64,000 bases of DNA from NCBI GenBank assembly GCA_029558835.1, contig JAKQDH010000147.1, forward strand, positions 112,370-176,369, given 5' to 3'. The number at the start of each line of letters is the position of its first letter. Within the stretch, counting starts at the first letter, position 1. A program made the position numbers and the translations under genes. Positions 8,094-16,395 of this stretch are shown here, in pieces. Under the pieces are notes generated by a model. That model made no database searches. It had not been told where the DNA came from and worked only from the letters and a program-made list of their open reading frames with translations. This DNA comes from Planctomycetota bacterium (GTDB lineage Bacteria > Planctomycetota > Phycisphaerae > UBA1845).

Positions 8094-8885
8094 ATGGCGA
8101 CGCACAATCGAAGCGGGCTGGCGGCCCTGCTGACGCCGCAGTTTCTGGTGGCGGTGCTGTTGCTTGGAGCGGGCGCTGTACTGGCGGGCCCGTTTTCCCG
8201 GCACATGGCATTTCGGCGGATCAAGGAGCCTCTACCGCTGCGCGCCCCGCTGACGACTCTGGACGCGAACGCCCTGCAACCGTACCGGGTGATCCAACGT
8301 GGGGTCCTGGATCCCGCCGTGGTCGATCAACTGGGGACGGAGGAGTACCTCTCGTGGGTTCTCGAGGACACGAGCGTGCCGGAGAATGACCCTCTCCGGC
8401 ACGTCACCTTGTTCATCACCTACTACACGGGCGGGCACAACCTGGCCCCGCATAATCCGGATATGTGCTTCCTGGGGGCAGGCTACAGCGTGGCCCAACC
8501 ACACGAGAACGCGGTCGCCACGGTGGCGACGCTGCCTCCGAGGGACCGAGACGTGCCCATTCGGGTCTGCACGTTCGTCAAGACGGCGGTCTTCGGACGC
8601 GAGCAGACCACGGTGATCTACACGTACTACTGCAACGGCGACTTTGTCGCCACGCGGGACGCGGTTCGTCTGCGGGTCAACAACCCGCTGGCCACCCATG
8701 CGTACTTCAGCAAGGTGGAAGTGAGCTTCATCAGGGCGGCACGGGAGCGGAGCATCGCGGGGGTCGGGAAGGTGTTCGAGCGTTTGTTGCCGCTGCTGGT
8801 GGACCGGCACTGGCCGGACCGGGGGGCAGCGGAAGCGGCGAAGACGAAGAGCCCGGGGGGTGAGCCGCAGGGGACGGGTCGGTAG
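8094..8885 (+). CDS. EpsI-like exosortase-associated protein
   Basis: A 263-residue protein with an N-terminal membrane segment (about residues 14-35, FLVAVLLLGAGAVLAG) and a large exported domain. The segment HNLAPHNPDMCFLGAGYSV, with its single conserved Cys near residue 124, corresponds to the CLPGAGW-type motif of EpsI/exosortase C-terminal-associated proteins; VRLRVNNPLATHAYFSKVEVSF fits the domain's last strands. EpsI proteins are linked with exosortases, which cleave PEP-CTERM proteins, and with exopolysaccharide export. The ATG at 8094 is preferred over an upstream GTG because the membrane segment then sits at the N-terminus. The giant TPR gene follows 18 bases later, so the two are probably co-transcribed. 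No exosortase (EpsH/XrtA-like) is encoded here. Confidence 0.85.
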   Translation: MATHNRSGLAALLTPQFLVAVLLLGAGAVLAGPFSRHMAFRRIKEPLPLRAPLTTLDANALQPYRVIQRGVLDPAVVDQLGTEEYLSWVLEDTSVPENDPLRHVTLFITYYTGGHNLAPHNPDMCFLGAGYSVAQPHENAVATVATLPPRDRDVPIRVCTFVKTAVFGREQTTVIYTYYCNGDFVATRDAVRLRVNNPLATHAYFSKVEVSFIRAARERSIAGVGKVFERLLPLLVDRHWPDRGAAEAAKTKSPGGEPQGTGR

Positions 8886-8903
8886 CAACGGGGACGGGAT
8901 GTC

Positions 8904-11900
8904 ATGGCAAAGAAACTCAACAAGAACCTGGTGGTGGGGCTATCGCTGGCGGCCTTCGCTCTGATGATCGGGCTGTCGCTGCTGATGATCATGCAGTTGC
9001 GGCATCGCGATCCGGAGCATTTCGTGGACATGGCGGAGAAGCAGCGGAGCGGAGGGAACTGGGAGCAGGCGGCCGTATTCTACCACCGGGCCTGGTCGCT
9101 GAGCGGTGACGCAGCTTACCTGGTTCACGCGGGACAGATGCTCCTGAACGCCAATCAGGTGCCGCGGGCGGTAGGCGCCTGGCAGGAGGCGGTGTCGGCT
9201 GCGCCCGGCTTGCTGGAGGCCCACACCAAGCTGGTGCAATTACTGCTGGACACCGCCCAGTTCTACCAGTCACTGGATGCGTGGCAGGGGTTGCAGACGG
9301 CGGCTGAGAAGATGTTGGAGGTGGCCGCCGAGGATGCCTTTGCCCATCGTGCGTTGGGGCTGGCGCTGTTCGCGCTGCAGGGAGAGCAGCCCGACAATGC
9401 GGCGCGGGGGCTGGCGGAGCTGGAGAAGGCAGTCGAGTTGGAACCTGGGAAGGCGGACTACGCCATTGACCTGGCGCGGTGCTATGGGGTGCGGGAGATG
9501 CAGGCGCGGCGCGACGACCCGGCGACGGCCGCCGAGTGGGACACCAAGCGCCGGCAGCTTCTGGAAGGGCTGTGCGCCCGCCTGTTGGAGCCGTCGGTGG
9601 ACGCGGCGGCCGCTCGAGGCGCCCTCGCCGAGTATCTGGCGGGCCAAGGGCAGGAGGAGGAAGCCGAGCGGCTGCTTCGGGAAGGCATTGAGTTGGCGGG
9701 GGACGACGTAACGGTGCGGGGGCAGGCGCGGCTGCGTTATGCCACGTTTCTGGCCCAGCGATGGGTAGGTGCCCGCAACGACGCGGCCCGCAAGGAGCTT
9801 GCGGAGCGGGCGCTGGCCGAGGCGCAACAGTTGCTGCGGCTGACGATTGAGGAAGATCCCGATACGTTCCCGGCGTATCAGCAACTGGCGTCGATCTACA
9901 TGCTGGCGGGCCAGTATGAGGAGGCGCGCAAGGTCTGCGATGCCCGGATCGGCAGGGGCTTCTCGCGGCTGGGGTTGGCGGCCGCACGGAACCGGAGCGC
10001 CACGGTGGGGCTGATGTTGACGGCGTCGCGGGCGTGCGTAGCCCTGGCGAGCAGTACGGAGGACCTGAGGGTCCGGGAGGAGATGGTGCGGGCGGCCCAG
10101 ACCTACGTGGACGACGCCCGGGCGGAGCATCCGGACCATCCCGCGATCCTCACCCAGGCGGGGAAAGTCAAGTGGATGATGGGGTTGGACCGTGAGGCGC
10201 TCGAGCTGCTGCGGCGTGCGGATGACCAGTACCGGTCCCAAGGGCGGATCGACTGGGACCACAAGCTGGCCTTGGCCCGCGCGCACTATCGTCTGAGCGA
10301 ACCAGGGGAAGCCCTGCGGGTGTTGGAGCCGTTGGCGCGGGACGCGGCGGTGGCGGCGACTGACGTGAACTTCTGGGTCTTGTACGCCGAGGCCCTGTAC
10401 GAGACGGGCAACACGCAGCGGGCCAGCCAGGCCGTGGATCATGCCCTGGCGCTGCAGCCGGACAACGAGATTGCCCGACGGCTGCGGGGGGTGTTGTATG
10501 GCGAGGCGGGGCAGATGCCGCAAGCGCAGGCCGCCGTCGCGGGGCTGCCCGACGCAGAGCGTGTGCTTTCGGGCGTCCAGGCGGTGCAACTGGATGCTCA
10601 GCAGGACGCGGACGGCATGGTCCAACTGCTGACGAACGCGTTCCAGAAGGATCCAACGGACACCCGCATCGTCAGCACGCTGGTGCGGTTGCTGCTGAGC
10701 CTCGAGCAGCGGGAGCAGGCTCGGGCGGTGGTGGAGCAGGCCCTGACGGCCCGCCCGGGCGACAAGGATCTGGCGAAGCTGGAGGTCGTCACACGTACCG
10801 ACCAGTCTGCGGACGAGCGGGATCAGGCACTGCTGGGGCTGCTGGACCAGGAGGAGGATGGGTTTCGGCGGGCCTGGGACCGGGCCTTGTTCCACTACAG
10901 CAAGGATGATCTGCCGCAGGCGTTGCAGCAGATCAACGAAGCGGAGCGGCACCTGGTGGCACGGGACACGCCGGCGGCGCAGGTGGCGACGCGGGCGGAG
11001 TACCGGCAACTGCTGACGCGTAAGCTGCTGATAGCGGCCCGGCTGGACGATGCGGGCGCGTACCGGGAGGTCGTGGAGGCGGCGGCGACGCACGACGTGG
11101 ACGGGGCGGGCGGCAAGTCGTTCCTGGGGCAGTACCACATGTTCCGAGAGGAGGCGGACCTTGCGGTGCAGGCCCTGTCCGAGGCGATTCGGCGGCAGCC
11201 GACGGACGCCCGGACACACACGTATCTGGGGCGCTGCTACGAGAGTCTGAACCGCACGGATGAGGCCCGCGCTGCCTACGAGCGAGCCCTGGACATCAAC
11301 CCCAGGGAAGGGTTGGCCTGGAAGGGGCTGGCCCTACTGGCGGCCCGGCGTCAGGACGTCCCGGAATTCGAACGCTGCCTGGACAAGGCTCGGCAGTTGC
11401 TGCCGAACGACGAGTGGATCCGCAACCAGGTGCTGGCGCAGCAGGACCGGGAGAGCCCCGAGGACGCCGTCACCCGCCGGGAGCGCCAGTTAGCCGCCCA
11501 GGAAGCCGAGTGGGCAAAGCTTCAGAGAGACGAGCCCGCCGCCCCGCCAACCACCCCCGGCACCCAGGCGGAACGCTCGGAGCGCTGGAAGCGTGCCCAG
11601 GGGGACTTGGTGGAGACGCTGCTGCGCCTGGCCCGCCTCTATGAGCAGGTGCGCGACCTGGAGAAGGCGGATGCCCGCTACGCCCGGCTCCGCGAGTTGC
11701 TCCCGAACGACCAGGATCTGGTGATCAGCATCAGCAAGTACTACCTGCGGACCAATCGACCGGAGAAGTCTCTGGAGCTCGTACAGCAGAACGTGGAGTC
11801 ACGGCGTACACCGGCGGAGCGTGCCAATGCGCACATTATCGTGGCCGCTCACTACGTGGAAACGAAGAACCCGGGCATGGTGGAGGCGACCCTGCTGGCA

Positions 11901-13568
11901 GCGGCCGACGAGCAGGAGACGTTCGAGGTTACCCGGAGCCTGGCGGATTTCTACCTGCGGCGGAACCAGCCGGCCAAGGCCCTGCTGTGGTTCGACAAGG
12001 CGGTGGAACTGGGGCGTAAGGCCGAATCGCCGCGTCTGCTGGAGACGATGTCCGCGCGGATCGGGTGTATCCTGCACCGCAGCCTCAACGACGTGAATCT
12101 GGCGCGGCAGCGGGTGGATGAGTATCTGGCCGAGGCGCCGGACGACCCCCGGGGGTTTTTCTGGGAAAGCGAGCTGTACGCCCGGGAGGGGCGCGTCAAC
12201 CAGGCGGTGAACTCCCTGTCGCGGTTCCTCGAGCGTCGCCCGAACGACGCCAATGGTCTGTTCCAACGGGCCCAGTATTACCTCGCCCTGGGCCAGCCGA
12301 CGGCGGCTATGGCGGATCTGGAGGCCGTCGTGGCCCACCATCCGGACGCTCTGGACCTGGAGCCGGCGCTGCTGCTGGCCATTGAATACCAGAAGGCCGG
12401 ACGCATGGACCAGTGCGTGCCGTTCCTGGAGAATCTTGTCAAGGCCCACCCGGAATCAGCCAAGGCGACCACCTTCCTGGCAGACATCTATCGATCGCAG
12501 GGTCGCTATGCTGAGGCAGAGAGCCTCGTCACCGCGCAGATCAATCGTGAAGGAGAGCGGGTGCGTCCGAACTGGTACCTGCTCCGCGGGCGGATCGCCT
12601 ACGAGGAGGGCGACCAGGCGCAGGCGCTGGCGGACACGCAACGGGCGGTGGAGCTAAGCGAGTTTTCCCCACTGTTGGTGGCCAGCCTGCTGCGACTGTA
12701 TGAGGAGCTGGGCCGACCGGCCGAGGGGGCGGCGTACTACGGGAGCATCGCCACGCGGTTCCGGTCGTCAGCGGAGGTGTTGTCGGCATACGCGGTGTTG
12801 CTGGCCCAGGCGGGGCGGAAGGCGGAGGCCGCCGCGGCGTTTCGACAGGCAGCGGTGCTGGGCAACGAGGAATCGGTGACGGTGGTCCGCCTGGTCAATC
12901 AGGACATCCAGCGCGTGTTCAGTCCGGAGGAAGGCGTGGCCATTTTCGAAGTATCCGGTCTGGAGGGTCCGGCTCAGCGAGCTAACGATCGCATTCTCGC
13001 CCCGCTGTTGTTTGCCGCCGGGCGCCCCGCGGACGCCACGGCACGCATGCGGGCGCTGGTGAGCTCGGCCGGCGGTGATGCCGAGCGCGCGGACTTGCTG
13101 GTCGAGCAGGGCATGCTGTGCGAGGGCGGTCGGCTGTTCGACGACGCGCGGGCGGCCTACGAGGAGGCTCTCAGGTATCGTCCCGATGACCTGATCGCGC
13201 TGAACAACATGGCTTACATCCTGGCCGAGGAATTGAAGCAGCCGCAGCGGGCGCTGCCCTATGCGCAGCAGGCCGCTGTGGTGGGCGACAACCCCGAAGT
13301 GCTCGACACGCTGGGTTGGATTTACGTGGGGCTGGGGCGGCTGCAACCGGCCATCGCCGAGTTGAGCAAGTCGGTGCGACTCGGACCGGACGCGCCGCTG
13401 AGCTACTACCACCTGGCGGAGGCGTACCGGCGGGCGGGCCAGTTCCGGGAGGCGCAGGACGTGCTGAACCGCGGTCTGGCATTGGCGCGGGCCGCCGGAG
13501 CGGGCGAGCTGGTGGGGCAAATGGAGGAGTGCGCCAAGCGGATTGAAGCCGGCAACTCCGCGGGCTGA
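8904..13568 (+). CDS. Very large membrane-anchored TPR protein, probable exosortase-system partner
   Basis: A 1554-residue protein with a short basic N-terminus (MAKKLNKN), one membrane helix (about 9-31) and then almost only tetratricopeptide repeats. Clear TPR helices include AHRALGLALFALQ, ARTHTYLGRCYESL, GLAWKGLALLAARR and ALNNMAYILAEEL. A Pro/Thr-rich linker near 872-895 divides two TPR arms. It has no enzyme motif. By position next to an EpsI-like gene it resembles the large TPR proteins of PEP-CTERM/exosortase loci (the PrsT type), but it is anchored by a helix rather than a lipobox, so PrsT identity is not claimed. It probably scaffolds export or sorting of surface proteins or polysaccharide. 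Being uniform in reading frame over 4.6 kb, it shows no sign of decay. Confidence 0.9.
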   Translation: MAKKLNKNLVVGLSLAAFALMIGLSLLMIMQLRHRDPEHFVDMAEKQRSGGNWEQAAVFYHRAWSLSGDAAYLVHAGQMLLNANQVPRAVGAWQEAVSAAPGLLEAHTKLVQLLLDTAQFYQSLDAWQGLQTAAEKMLEVAAEDAFAHRALGLALFALQGEQPDNAARGLAELEKAVELEPGKADYAIDLARCYGVREMQARRDDPATAAEWDTKRRQLLEGLCARLLEPSVDAAAARGALAEYLAGQGQEEEAERLLREGIELAGDDVTVRGQARLRYATFLAQRWVGARNDAARKELAERALAEAQQLLRLTIEEDPDTFPAYQQLASIYMLAGQYEEARKVCDARIGRGFSRLGLAAARNRSATVGLMLTASRACVALASSTEDLRVREEMVRAAQTYVDDARAEHPDHPAILTQAGKVKWMMGLDREALELLRRADDQYRSQGRIDWDHKLALARAHYRLSEPGEALRVLEPLARDAAVAATDVNFWVLYAEALYETGNTQRASQAVDHALALQPDNEIARRLRGVLYGEAGQMPQAQAAVAGLPDAERVLSGVQAVQLDAQQDADGMVQLLTNAFQKDPTDTRIVSTLVRLLLSLEQREQARAVVEQALTARPGDKDLAKLEVVTRTDQSADERDQALLGLLDQEEDGFRRAWDRALFHYSKDDLPQALQQINEAERHLVARDTPAAQVATRAEYRQLLTRKLLIAARLDDAGAYREVVEAAATHDVDGAGGKSFLGQYHMFREEADLAVQALSEAIRRQPTDARTHTYLGRCYESLNRTDEARAAYERALDINPREGLAWKGLALLAARRQDVPEFERCLDKARQLLPNDEWIRNQVLAQQDRESPEDAVTRRERQLAAQEAEWAKLQRDEPAAPPTTPGTQAERSERWKRAQGDLVETLLRLARLYEQVRDLEKADARYARLRELLPNDQDLVISISKYYLRTNRPEKSLELVQQNVESRRTPAERANAHIIVAAHYVETKNPGMVEATLLAAADEQETFEVTRSLADFYLRRNQPAKALLWFDKAVELGRKAESPRLLETMSARIGCILHRSLNDVNLARQRVDEYLAEAPDDPRGFFWESELYAREGRVNQAVNSLSRFLERRPNDANGLFQRAQYYLALGQPTAAMADLEAVVAHHPDALDLEPALLLAIEYQKAGRMDQCVPFLENLVKAHPESAKATTFLADIYRSQGRYAEAESLVTAQINREGERVRPNWYLLRGRIAYEEGDQAQALADTQRAVELSEFSPLLVASLLRLYEELGRPAEGAAYYGSIATRFRSSAEVLSAYAVLLAQAGRKAEAAAAFRQAAVLGNEESVTVVRLVNQDIQRVFSPEEGVAIFEVSGLEGPAQRANDRILAPLLFAAGRPADATARMRALVSSAGGDAERADLLVEQGMLCEGGRLFDDARAAYEEALRYRPDDLIALNNMAYILAEELKQPQRALPYAQQAAVVGDNPEVLDTLGWIYVGLGRLQPAIAELSKSVRLGPDAPLSYYHLAEAYRRAGQFREAQDVLNRGLALARAAGAGELVGQMEECAKRIEAGNSAG

Positions 13569-13873
13569 GAGCGCGGCGCGAACCCGGCACCGACCGGCTG
13601 GGGTCGAGGCGGGATGTCCTGAGGTACATCGTGGGCAAGGCTACCTGCCGGCGGGCACGGCGGCGGCCCGGCGCGATGCGGCTTGGAGCCGCCGTTCCAG
13701 GGTACCCGTCGGTTTTCCGTCGCGCCATACGCAAGCGGACCCCGCGCCCATCCCCCTCTTCGATGAGGAGGGGATACGGAAACGTCGCCCCCCCGGCGAT
13801 GTCTCTGGGCTCCCAAGTCAGCGTGGCTTCCCGGGAGAGGGGCGCCGTCGGGAACGCTTAAGGTCCACCCCTC
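13569..13873. other. Gap between TPR gene and CNNM pair
   Basis: About 305 bases. It holds a hairpin with arms CCCCCTC and GAGGAGGGG around 13750-13774 and an inverted pair TTTCCG/CGGAAA further out, which could mark a terminator without a T tract. No supported gene. Confidence 0.35.
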
Positions 13874-15136
13874 ATGATGATCTGGCTGTTTCTGGCGCTG
13901 CTGCTGGTCTGTTCCGGGATGATCTCGGCGTCGGAGACGGCGCTGTTCGCGCTGCCGCGTTCGACACTGGAGCAACTGCGTCGCTCGGAGCGTCCGTTGT
14001 GGCGGCAGGCCCATCTGCTCATGCAGCGCCCGCGACGGGTGTTGCTTACCGTATTGCTGGCCAACACGGCGGTCAACGTGGCGATCTTCGCAGGTGCCTT
14101 GCTGGCACTGCGTCAGGCAAGTCAGTCGCCGGCGGCGCTGGTCGCGCTGGGCAGCGTGGGGGTGTTGCTGGCGGTGCTGCTGTTCGGGGAGATGGTGCCG
14201 AAGGCGCTGGCCTTGAACGAATGCCGCCGCCTGGCGCCGCTGGCGGCCGGGGTCATCACGCTGCTCCAGACCGCTCTGGCGCCGGTTCTGTGGTTGCTCA
14301 ATACGGTGGTGGTCGAGCCGCTGACGCGGCTGCTGGCGCCCCAGGCGCCGGCGTCGGACGCGGTGACCAGTGAGGAACTGCACCTGCTGGTGGAGCAATC
14401 CGCCGCGGAGGGCGTCCTCGACCCGCATGAGCAGGACATGTTGCAGGGCGTGCTGGAACTGGGGGAGACGAAGGTGCGGGAGGTGATGACCCCGCGCGTC
14501 GACGTCCAATGGGTCGACACGGAGGCGGCGCCGGCGGCCGTGCACAGCCGGCTGGCCCGAGGTCGCCACCAAGTGGTGCCCATCTGCCGAGGAGACCTGG
14601 ACCACGTCCACGGTCTGGTGCGCGCCCGCGACGTTTATCTGAATCCTAACCAGCCGCTGCGGAAGCTGATGGAGCCGGCGGCCTTCCTGCCCGAGCAGGC
14701 GACGCTCCTGCACGCGCTGGAGTTTCTACGTCGGGCGGGGCGTTCGGCGGTGATCGTGGTGGATGAGTACGGGGGCACGGCCGGGCTGCTGCTGCTGAAG
14801 GACCTTCTGCAGCGCATCGTCGGGGGCTTCGTGGAGCATGACGAGCCGGGCGGGCGGCCGGTGCTGGAGAGGCTCGACGAGAACACCTACCTGCTGCCGG
14901 GGAACCTGAGCGTGCGGGTCTGGGCGGAGCGGTTCGGGATCGCGGAGATGGAGCGGCACTTCGACACGCTGGGGGGATTGGTGCTGGCGCGGCTGGGGCG
15001 GCTGCCACGGGTCGGGGACGTGGTGTCGCTGTGGAACCTGAAGCTGACGGTGACGGCGGTGCGCGGCCGGCGGATCGAGCAAGTTCTGCTGCACCGCAGC
15101 GCTCCGGTAGGGGAGCAGCCGGGGGAGCGCCCATGA
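13874..15136 (+). CDS. CNNM/CorC-type membrane protein with CBS pair (first of two)
   Basis: A 420-residue protein with the DUF21/CNNM membrane domain (about 1-145; SASETALFALPRS, LANTAVNVAIF, FGEMVPKALAL), a linker helix (EQDMLQGVLELGETKVREVMTP), two CBS domains (about 200-320, including VVDEYGGTAGLL) and a C-terminal CorC_HlyC transporter-associated domain (about 335-410, FDTLGGLVLARLGRLPRVGD). This is the full CNNM/HlyC-CorC layout. The family is tied to magnesium and other divalent-cation transport or to sodium-coupled export; the exact ion is unknown. Its TGA overlaps the ATG of the next, related gene, so the two are translationally coupled and may work as a heterodimer. Confidence 0.92.
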   Translation: MMIWLFLALLLVCSGMISASETALFALPRSTLEQLRRSERPLWRQAHLLMQRPRRVLLTVLLANTAVNVAIFAGALLALRQASQSPAALVALGSVGVLLAVLLFGEMVPKALALNECRRLAPLAAGVITLLQTALAPVLWLLNTVVVEPLTRLLAPQAPASDAVTSEELHLLVEQSAAEGVLDPHEQDMLQGVLELGETKVREVMTPRVDVQWVDTEAAPAAVHSRLARGRHQVVPICRGDLDHVHGLVRARDVYLNPNQPLRKLMEPAAFLPEQATLLHALEFLRRAGRSAVIVVDEYGGTAGLLLLKDLLQRIVGGFVEHDEPGGRPVLERLDENTYLLPGNLSVRVWAERFGIAEMERHFDTLGGLVLARLGRLPRVGDVVSLWNLKLTVTAVRGRRIEQVLLHRSAPVGEQPGERP

Positions 15137-16122
15137 GTTGGTGTGTAGTGTCGGCGGCGGCGCTCGTGACCCTGTTGCTGTCGGGTTTCTACTCGGGCTC
15201 GGAAACGGGTCTGTACTGCCTGAACCGACTGCGGGTCCATCTGGGAACGCAGCAGGGTGACGCCCGGGCCCGCTATCTGGCGCGTCTGCTGGAGGACGAA
15301 CAAGCGACGTTGTCCACGGCGCTGCTGGGTACGAACCTGATGAACTACCTGCTTACCGCGGTGGCCACCCACGCCCTCGTGCAACTGCTGGGTTTCACGA
15401 CGCGCGAGGCCGAGGCGTACACGGTGTTGCTGGTGACGCCCGTGGTGTTCGTCTTCGGCGAAGTGGTGCCCAAGAACCTCTATCAGGCGCACGCGGATAC
15501 GTTGATGGCACGCAGCGGGGCCCTGCTGTGGCTCAGCCGGCGGGTCTTCCAGACCGTGGGCGCCACGGGGTTTCTGAAGCGGTTGGCCTCGGGAATCCTG
15601 CGTCTGCTCGGGGAGTCGTCCGGCGTGCGGGAGGCGTTCGGTCCCAAGCGGCGCGTGATCCGGCTGCTGCGGGAGGCCCTCGTGCACGAGAGGCACGGGG
15701 CGGACCGGTCGGAGTGGGTCGATCGGGTCATGCGCCTGGGGAACACCCCGCTGCACCAAATCATGGTTCCCTTCAACCGAGTGGTTGGCGTGCCCGCGGG
15801 GGCCGACCGTCGCCAGCTTGTGGGGACCGCCCGCCGTAGCGGACACGCTCGTTTGCCGGTGTACGAGCGCAGTCCGCGGCACGTCATCGGGGTCGTCAAC
15901 GTGGACGCCCTGTTGCGGGACGACGCCTGGGGGACAGTAGGCGAGCGTACCGCGCCGGCGGTGCGGATCAGCCCGCACGATACCGCCCTCACTGCCCTGC
16001 GTACGATGCGCCGCCAGGGCCATCCATTAGCGGTCGTCGCCGACCACAGCGGCCGCATGCTCGGCATCGTGACCCTGGCCGATCTGCTGGAGGAGGTAAT
16101 TGGGGAAGGGCAAACTCGGTAA
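15133..16122 (+). CDS. CNNM/CorC-type membrane protein with CBS pair (second of two, short form)
   Basis: A 329-residue paralogue of the preceding protein. The membrane domain is intact (SGFYSGSETGLYCLNRLR, LGTNLMNYLLTAVATHAL, FGEVVPKNLYQ) and CBS repeats follow (about 205-320; TPLHQIMVPFNRV, GHPLAVVADHSGRMLGIVTLADLLEEVIGEG). It stops directly after the second CBS and lacks the CorC_HlyC domain of its neighbour. The ATG at 15133 forms an ATGA overlap with the first gene. Paired long and short CNNM genes occur in other bacteria, which supports a shared complex; that is inference. Confidence 0.92.
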   Translation: MSWCVVSAAALVTLLLSGFYSGSETGLYCLNRLRVHLGTQQGDARARYLARLLEDEQATLSTALLGTNLMNYLLTAVATHALVQLLGFTTREAEAYTVLLVTPVVFVFGEVVPKNLYQAHADTLMARSGALLWLSRRVFQTVGATGFLKRLASGILRLLGESSGVREAFGPKRRVIRLLREALVHERHGADRSEWVDRVMRLGNTPLHQIMVPFNRVVGVPAGADRRQLVGTARRSGHARLPVYERSPRHVIGVVNVDALLRDDAWGTVGERTAPAVRISPHDTALTALRTMRRQGHPLAVVADHSGRMLGIVTLADLLEEVIGEGQTR

Positions 16123-16164
16123 TTGAACCGCCCCGTCCAACTGAGTAGAATGAGCAAATTGGCT

Positions 16165-16189
16165 ACAGTGCGCCCAGGTTGCGCACTGT
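16165..16189 (+). terminator. Perfect 9-bp hairpin downstream of the CNNM pair
   Basis: ACAGTGCGC (16165-16173), seven-base loop, GCGCACTGT (16181-16189), 42 bases after the second CNNM stop. The stem is perfect but no run of T follows, so it may be a Rho-assisted end, an mRNA 3' stabiliser or an unrelated dyad. Confidence 0.45.
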
Positions 16190-16395
16190 CATCGTGGGCG
16201 GACGGGCGTCCCTGGGGGTGGCGGGACTTGCGTGCCGCCGGTGGGGAGACCGGGGTTTTTGTAGTCGTCCGGGTACGTACTGCGCGGCGAAGACGAGGTG
16301 CCGGGGGGCAATACCGCCGCCGGGTCGTCAGGCAAGGGGGACGCTATCCCCGTGCAGGCCGGGGGACGACGCCAGGAACGGAAGGAGACAGGCAG

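Noticed and set aside
9270..11219. A 649-codon minus-strand open frame
   Set aside because: Shadow of the TPR gene caused by high third-position GC; no recognisable protein.
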